From Villigracilis sp024434165 (lineage in GTDB: Bacteria > Chloroflexota > Anaerolineae > Anaerolineales > Villigracilaceae), in contig SZPK01000007.1 in NCBI GenBank assembly GCA_030263665.1, positions 1 to 64,000 on the forward strand: a stretch of DNA of 64,000 nucleotides, given 5' to 3'. The position numbers and the translations under genes are program-made. Positions 60,465-64,000 of the stretch are shown here, piece by piece (position 1 is the stretch's first letter; every line of letters begins with the position of its first letter). The notes beneath the pieces are model-generated. The model made no database searches. It was not told the origin of the DNA and saw nothing but the letters and a program-made list of their open reading frames with translations.

Positions 60465-62273
60465 ATGAACAAGTTTCCCAAAAGAAACTGGGGGAAAAAC
60501 CTGTTCGTGCTGATCGCATTATTGACCATCTTATCAATGCTGTTTTCAGCATGCGCGCCTTCGCAAGGGCTGGAAGGCGGCGCAGGCGGCAATAATGGTC
60601 AAGGCGGCGGTCAGGGCGGTGGACAAGGAGGGGGTGGTGGAGGCGGCGGTGGGGGCGGCGGAAACGATGGCGGCAACGGCGGCGGTAATGGGGGCGGCAA
60701 TGGCGGCGGTGGCGGCAACGGCGGCGGTAATGGCGGCGGCAACTCCGGCGGCGGAAACGATGGCGGCAACGGCGGCGGGGGTGGTAATGGGGACGGCGGA
60801 GGCGGTAGTGGTGGCGGCGGCAACTCCGGCGGTAGCGGTGGCGGCGGTAACTCCGGCGGCGGTGGAGGCGGTAACTCCGGCGGCGGTGGAGGCGGTAACT
60901 CCGGCGGCGGATCGAGCCAGCCGGGAACCGGCGACCCGAACACCCAAAATCCGAATAACGTGGACGTACGCGGTTCCAAGAAAGATCCGTCCGATCCATG
61001 CCTCGATCAGGGACAACTCCCCTGCGGTCAGGGCGATCACGGCAAGGGCAATCCTGTAAACGGCAGTCTGCATGCCAACTGCCGCGCCGCGCAGGGTGAA
61101 GTGGACCCGGTTTGCAAGCCTGAGGATATCCTTCCTCCTCCTCCCGATAATCCTCCTTCAAACCCAACCCCTGAAACTCCGGGCAATCCGCCAAACGATC
61201 CGCCCAAGGAGCCCCCGACAATCGAGCCTCCCGTTCTTCCTCCTCCTCCCATCACGGAAGTGGAGCCCGCGCCCGAGGTCGAGCGCGATGCGAACGGCGT
61301 GCCTGCCTGCCCGAACTGGATTTTGTTCCACTCCTTCCGCTCCGGCAACCTGGATGTCTTCCGCCTCGATGGAATCGAAGGGACGGAGGGTCTCGAAGCC
61401 ATCAACCTGAGCAGCGGCAGTACGACGGATTCACGTCCCAGCCGCTCGCTCAACGATGAATGGGTCGTGTTCCAAAGCGACCGCGACGGCAACGTCGAGT
61501 TGTACCTGGCAGACAGCATGGGCAAATCCCAGAGCCGCCTGACAAAGACCAACTCCAACAACATCAATGCGATGTTCGCTCCCAACAGCCGGAACGTGGT
61601 CTATCAGAGCGACCGCAACGGCAACTGGGATATCTTCCTGCTCAACAAAGACACCGGCGAAGACCTGCAGTTGACCTCGGACACCGCAGACGATGTCAAC
61701 CCGTTCTTCTCGCCCGATAACAACTGGATCACCTTCCAGTCCAACCGCACCGGCTCGTGGAACGTATTCATCTTCGACATCTCCACCGGCACGGAATACC
61801 AGGTGACCTCCTTCTCGACCGACGTGCTCTTTCCGAGCTGGTCGCCGAACGGCAAACAGTTGGCGTTCTTCATCAACATGACCGGCACATGGGACCTGTA
61901 CGTCTCCGACCTGAAGGGCGAATCCTTCAGCCGGATTTCCGTCGGCGGCGACGCCGGCAACGCGACCTGGTCGCCGGAAGGGAACCGCCTCGCCTACCAG
62001 CTGACGGTTGGCGGCAACACCGATATCTTCACCTACGACCTGGTCACCAACACCGAATACCAACTGACCGATTTCGGCGGCGTGGACTCGGCGCCCACCT
62101 GGAACTGCGGCGGCACGGATGTGTCCTTCACCTCCACCCGCGACGGCGACCCGAACATCTACTCCACCTGGTGGCAGGGCGGCAGCGACATCTACGGCAT
62201 CACTGTTCATCCCTCCACCGACAAGTGGTCGCAGTGGTCTCCTTCCAAGGAACCCGGCTCGCGCGGCTACTAA
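60465..62273 (+). CDS. Glycine-rich PD40 beta-propeller lipoprotein
   Basis: A 602-residue lipoprotein with lipobox FSAC (C30). Residues 38-150 are almost all Gly with Asn, Ser and Gln. A Pro-rich spacer (about 205-265) precedes a TolB-like WD40/PD40 propeller (about 275-590) with repeats of the type VVYQSDRNGNWDIFLLN. It may be a flexible surface protein with a binding head. AAAGGAG precedes ATG 60465. It follows the sigma and membrane genes by 59 bp and may be a regulon member. Confidence 0.8.
   Translation: MNKFPKRNWGKNLFVLIALLTILSMLFSACAPSQGLEGGAGGNNGQGGGQGGGQGGGGGGGGGGGGNDGGNGGGNGGGNGGGGGNGGGNGGGNSGGGNDGGNGGGGGNGDGGGGSGGGGNSGGSGGGGNSGGGGGGNSGGGGGGNSGGGSSQPGTGDPNTQNPNNVDVRGSKKDPSDPCLDQGQLPCGQGDHGKGNPVNGSLHANCRAAQGEVDPVCKPEDILPPPPDNPPSNPTPETPGNPPNDPPKEPPTIEPPVLPPPPITEVEPAPEVERDANGVPACPNWILFHSFRSGNLDVFRLDGIEGTEGLEAINLSSGSTTDSRPSRSLNDEWVVFQSDRDGNVELYLADSMGKSQSRLTKTNSNNINAMFAPNSRNVVYQSDRNGNWDIFLLNKDTGEDLQLTSDTADDVNPFFSPDNNWITFQSNRTGSWNVFIFDISTGTEYQVTSFSTDVLFPSWSPNGKQLAFFINMTGTWDLYVSDLKGESFSRISVGGDAGNATWSPEGNRLAYQLTVGGNTDIFTYDLVTNTEYQLTDFGGVDSAPTWNCGGTDVSFTSTRDGDPNIYSTWWQGGSDIYGITVHPSTDKWSQWSPSKEPGSRGY
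60576..60914 (+). repeat. GGC/GGN codon repeat tract
   Basis: About 340 bp of irregular GGCGGC/GGTGGC and AAC/TCC codons encode the Gly-rich stalk. Such tracts vary in length by slippage. The reverse strand gives long Pro-rich false frames. Confidence 0.85.
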
Positions 62274-62277
62274 CCCA

Positions 62278-62373
62278 CCTTGCGCGGTACCGCGAGATTC
62301 ATCCCGCCTTTGCAGAGCGGCATGAATCCTCTGCGAGGGCAGGTCGTTGCGGTACGGGTAAACCGCGTAACAT
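62278..62373. repeat. Hairpin element of the GTACTGC family, second copy
   Basis: CTTGCGCGGTACCGC at the left and GCGGTACGGGTAAACCGCGTA at the right resemble the edges of 5341-5416. The interior contains GCAGAG...CTCTGC and further inverted bits. It occupies the gap after the lipoprotein gene. Confidence 0.6.
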
Positions 62374-62399
62374 GAATTACTAACCCAAACGGATAAAGG

Positions 62400-62436
62400 A
62401 CGCGGCAGCAGAATTCTGCTGCCGCGTTTCTTCCTT
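62400..62436 (+). terminator. Terminator after lipoprotein gene
   Basis: ACGCGGCAGCAG, loop AATT, CTGCTGCCGCGT, then TTCTTCCTTCC. A strong hairpin. Confidence 0.8.
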
Positions 62437-62462
62437 CCTTGCCGGTCGTTTGCAGATAAGGT

Positions 62463-63584
62463 ATGATTTCGCCCATGATTCTTGCCGTCTCGATCCTCAT
62501 CGCGTTGATCGTTCCCATCGGCTTTCTGGTATTTTTGCGGACGTTCGACCTGCACAAGACCGCAAAATTTCGGAAAAATATCGTTACGCTTGTCTGTGGA
62601 ATTATCGCTTATCTGCTGGCGGCGAGAATCAACCCGGCAATGGTCAACGCAGGCTGGGTGACATGGGACCAGGTGGTGCGGATCACCGCTCCCATGGTTG
62701 AAGAACTCCTGAAATCGCTGATCCTGCTCTATCTCGTCTCGCGTGCCGACTTCAACTACGTGGTGGACGGCGCGCTGTACGGCTTTGGCGCGGGAATCGG
62801 GTTTGCCGTCATCGAAAACGTGGAGTACGTGGAAGGGAATATCGAGATTGCGCTCGTCGTCGCGCTGGCGCGTGTGTTTTCCACGAACCTGATGCACGCC
62901 ACCGGCAGCGGGTTGATCGGCACGGCGCTGGCGTTCTCTCGCGGGGAAAAATCCAAATGGCGCGGCGGACTGGCGATTGTTGGCGGCTATGTGATCGCGA
63001 TGGCTTTTCACGCTGCATTCAATACCATGGTCAATGCGGGCACGTTCCTGGTCTTCGCCATCGGGTACGGCGTGGTGGGCGCGATCCTGATCTGGTTTGT
63101 CATTCGCCGCGGATTGAATACCCAAAAGCAATGGGTGGGCGAGAAACTCGGCGCGGAGGACCGCGTCACAAAGGAAGAGACGCGCGCAGTGACGGGCATC
63201 GAAAAGGTCGTGGATACCCTGCTGCAGCCGTTTCGGGAGCGGTTCGGCGAGGAAAAGATCCCCCTGGTTCGAGACCTGCTTTACAAACAGGCGGAGATGG
63301 GCATCAAGCGAAAACTGATGGAGACCACGCCCAGCCCCACGAAACGGAAGGAAATCGAAACCATCATTCAAACGCTTTATCGGGAAATGGAGGATTTGCG
63401 GAGGCGGATCGGCATGTACCCGATGATGTTCGTGCGGGAGGTGTATCTCGGTCAGGATTTCCAGGTTTGGGCGATGATTCAATCCCGGGTTGCAGAATCA
63501 AGCACAGGTCAAAAAGGAGGCGGGCTCTTCGACCGGGTCAACGACCGGATCAGGGAAAAATCCATAAAGAAGGATGAGTCATGA
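62463..63584 (+). CDS. PrsW-type intramembrane metalloprotease
   Basis: A 373-residue protein with about eight membrane helices and a soluble C-terminal domain (about 215-373). The PrsW/CPBP motifs are E80-E81-x-x-K84, F114-x-x-x-E118 and H145, with a second His at 183. In Bacillus PrsW cuts the anti-sigma factor RsiW as site-1 protease. Proximity to an ECF sigma and its putative partner fits. ATG 62463 or 62475 may be the start. It overlaps the next gene by four bases. Confidence 0.88.
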   Translation: MISPMILAVSILIALIVPIGFLVFLRTFDLHKTAKFRKNIVTLVCGIIAYLLAARINPAMVNAGWVTWDQVVRITAPMVEELLKSLILLYLVSRADFNYVVDGALYGFGAGIGFAVIENVEYVEGNIEIALVVALARVFSTNLMHATGSGLIGTALAFSRGEKSKWRGGLAIVGGYVIAMAFHAAFNTMVNAGTFLVFAIGYGVVGAILIWFVIRRGLNTQKQWVGEKLGAEDRVTKEETRAVTGIEKVVDTLLQPFRERFGEEKIPLVRDLLYKQAEMGIKRKLMETTPSPTKRKEIETIIQTLYREMEDLRRRIGMYPMMFVREVYLGQDFQVWAMIQSRVAESSTGQKGGGLFDRVNDRIREKSIKKDES

Positions 63585-64000
63585 GCGAAGACGTCCTGAA
63601 ACGACTTAGGAAAACCGTTTTTTTCGAGGAATTATCCGACGACGCGCTGGCGGCGGTGACCGCGGGAGCGTCGGTGCGGCGGTATGCAAAAGATGAGCCC
63701 ATGCTGCGCAAGGGCGATGCCGCCGATTCATTTTTTGTCATTCTCAACGGGCATGTCAAGATCGTCACGCAGGGCGCAAAAGGTGAGGAGATCATCATTA
63801 ACATGGTGGGTCCCGGCGAGACGGTGGGGGAAATGTCGTTGATTGACGAACGCCCGCGCTCGGCGGGGGTGATTGCGCTGGAGGACGTGGAGGCGCTGGA
63901 ACTGGATAAGGATGTGCTCTTCGCGCTGATGACCCAGCGCACCGATGTGACCCTCGGCATCCTGCGCGGGTATTCGACCCGCCTGCGCTTTTCCACCAAG
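63581..64000 (+). CDS. Cyclic-nucleotide-binding protein, partial
   Basis: The first 140 residues of a Crp/Fnr-type or cNMP-binding protein, cut by the window end. The cNMP-binding fold is clear: LRKGDAADSFFVILNGHVKI, GPGETVGEMSLIDERPRSAGVIAL. The phosphate-binding cassette GEMSLIDERPRSAG has the Arg-Ser typical of cAMP binding. Whether a DNA-binding domain follows is not visible. It is coupled to prsW by a 4-bp overlap; an adenylate cyclase is encoded at 48267. Confidence 0.85.
   Translation, partial: MSEDVLKRLRKTVFFEELSDDALAAVTAGASVRRYAKDEPMLRKGDAADSFFVILNGHVKIVTQGAKGEEIIINMVGPGETVGEMSLIDERPRSAGVIALEDVEALELDKDVLFALMTQRTDVTLGILRGYSTRLRFSTK

Noticed and set aside
60546..61221. Proline- or alanine/threonine-rich minus-strand frames opposite the Gly-rich tract
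   Set aside because: They are translations of the GGC repeat in other frames.
61431..63482. 683-residue minus-strand frame under the lipoprotein and PrsW genes
   Set aside because: Crosses two genes with clear families on the other strand, and has biased composition typical of antisense frames.

Overview
The window looks like one contiguous chromosome segment of a GC-rich, free-living bacterium, most likely a member of the Chloroflexota (class Anaerolineae). This placement is inference from gene style: a full mraZ-to-ftsZ division and cell wall cluster, lipoproteins with a classical lipobox, GAF-rich sensor kinases, an HD-GYP protein with stacked PAS and GAF domains, and many short palindromic or tandem intergenic repeats. 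No database search was possible. No rRNA, tRNA, CRISPR array or complete insertion sequence was seen.

Layout. 1-5.4 kb: two secreted lipoproteins (a seven-bladed-type repeat protein and a YVTN propeller fused to a di-heme cytochrome c), a tiny candidate secreted peptide gene between them, and a receiver-only response regulator, embedded in repeats. 5.4-8.0 kb: a NarL-type regulator and GAF-GAF histidine kinase pair. 8.0-15.6 kb: a GH4 glycosidase, an ATP-grasp ligase preceded by an AT-rich leader, galactokinase, a Vps62-like membrane protein, an unknown membrane protein and a SAM methyltransferase. 15.6-33.5 kb: the division and wall cluster mraZ, rsmH, ftsL-like, ftsI, murF, mraY, murD, ftsW, murG, a CvpA-like gene, murC, a 64-residue protein, murB, ddl, ftsQ, ftsA, ftsZ. 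It starts at a clear promoter with three MraZ boxes and ends at a strong terminator. 33.5-39.9 kb: two small membrane proteins, the PAS/GAF/HD-GYP protein, a YcaQ-like glycosylase and RlmI. 40-43.4 kb: a TetR regulator with two matching operators, followed by membrane proteins including a DUF418 protein and a YczE-like protein. 43.5-49.5 kb: a membrane-anchored subtilase, an alpha/beta hydrolase, a PNPOx-fold protein, a LysE exporter and a class III adenylate cyclase. 49.5-52.5 kb: a P-type cation ATPase under a yybP-ykoY-type manganese riboswitch. 52.5-59.2 kb: a site-2 protease, a TPR-like protein, an alpha-oxoamine synthase, DNA ligase A, and a ParA/MinD-like ATPase with a small partner. 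59.3-64 kb: an ECF sigma factor, a membrane protein in the anti-sigma position, a glycine-rich PD40 lipoprotein, a PrsW protease and a cyclic-nucleotide-binding protein cut by the window edge.

How the parts fit. The division cluster makes lipid II (MurF, MurD, MurC, MurB, Ddl, MraY, MurG) and polymerises it at the septum (FtsW, FtsI, FtsQ, FtsL, FtsA, FtsZ). The last 12 kb contain both a PrsW and an M50 site-2 protease close to an ECF sigma factor with a membrane partner, which suggests regulated proteolysis of an envelope-stress switch. Adenylate cyclase and a cNMP-binding protein could form a cAMP circuit. The clearest regulatory discoveries are the manganese riboswitch with mutually exclusive P1 stem and terminator, the paired TetR operators, and the MraZ boxes.

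The most unusual feature of the DNA itself is a set of short tandem heptamer and octamer arrays. They overlap gene ends: the murC start codon, the murB stop codon and the stop codon of the PLP enzyme all lie inside arrays. A related simple sequence is inserted in frame within murD. Several families of palindromic elements recur across the window and sit between genes of the division cluster.
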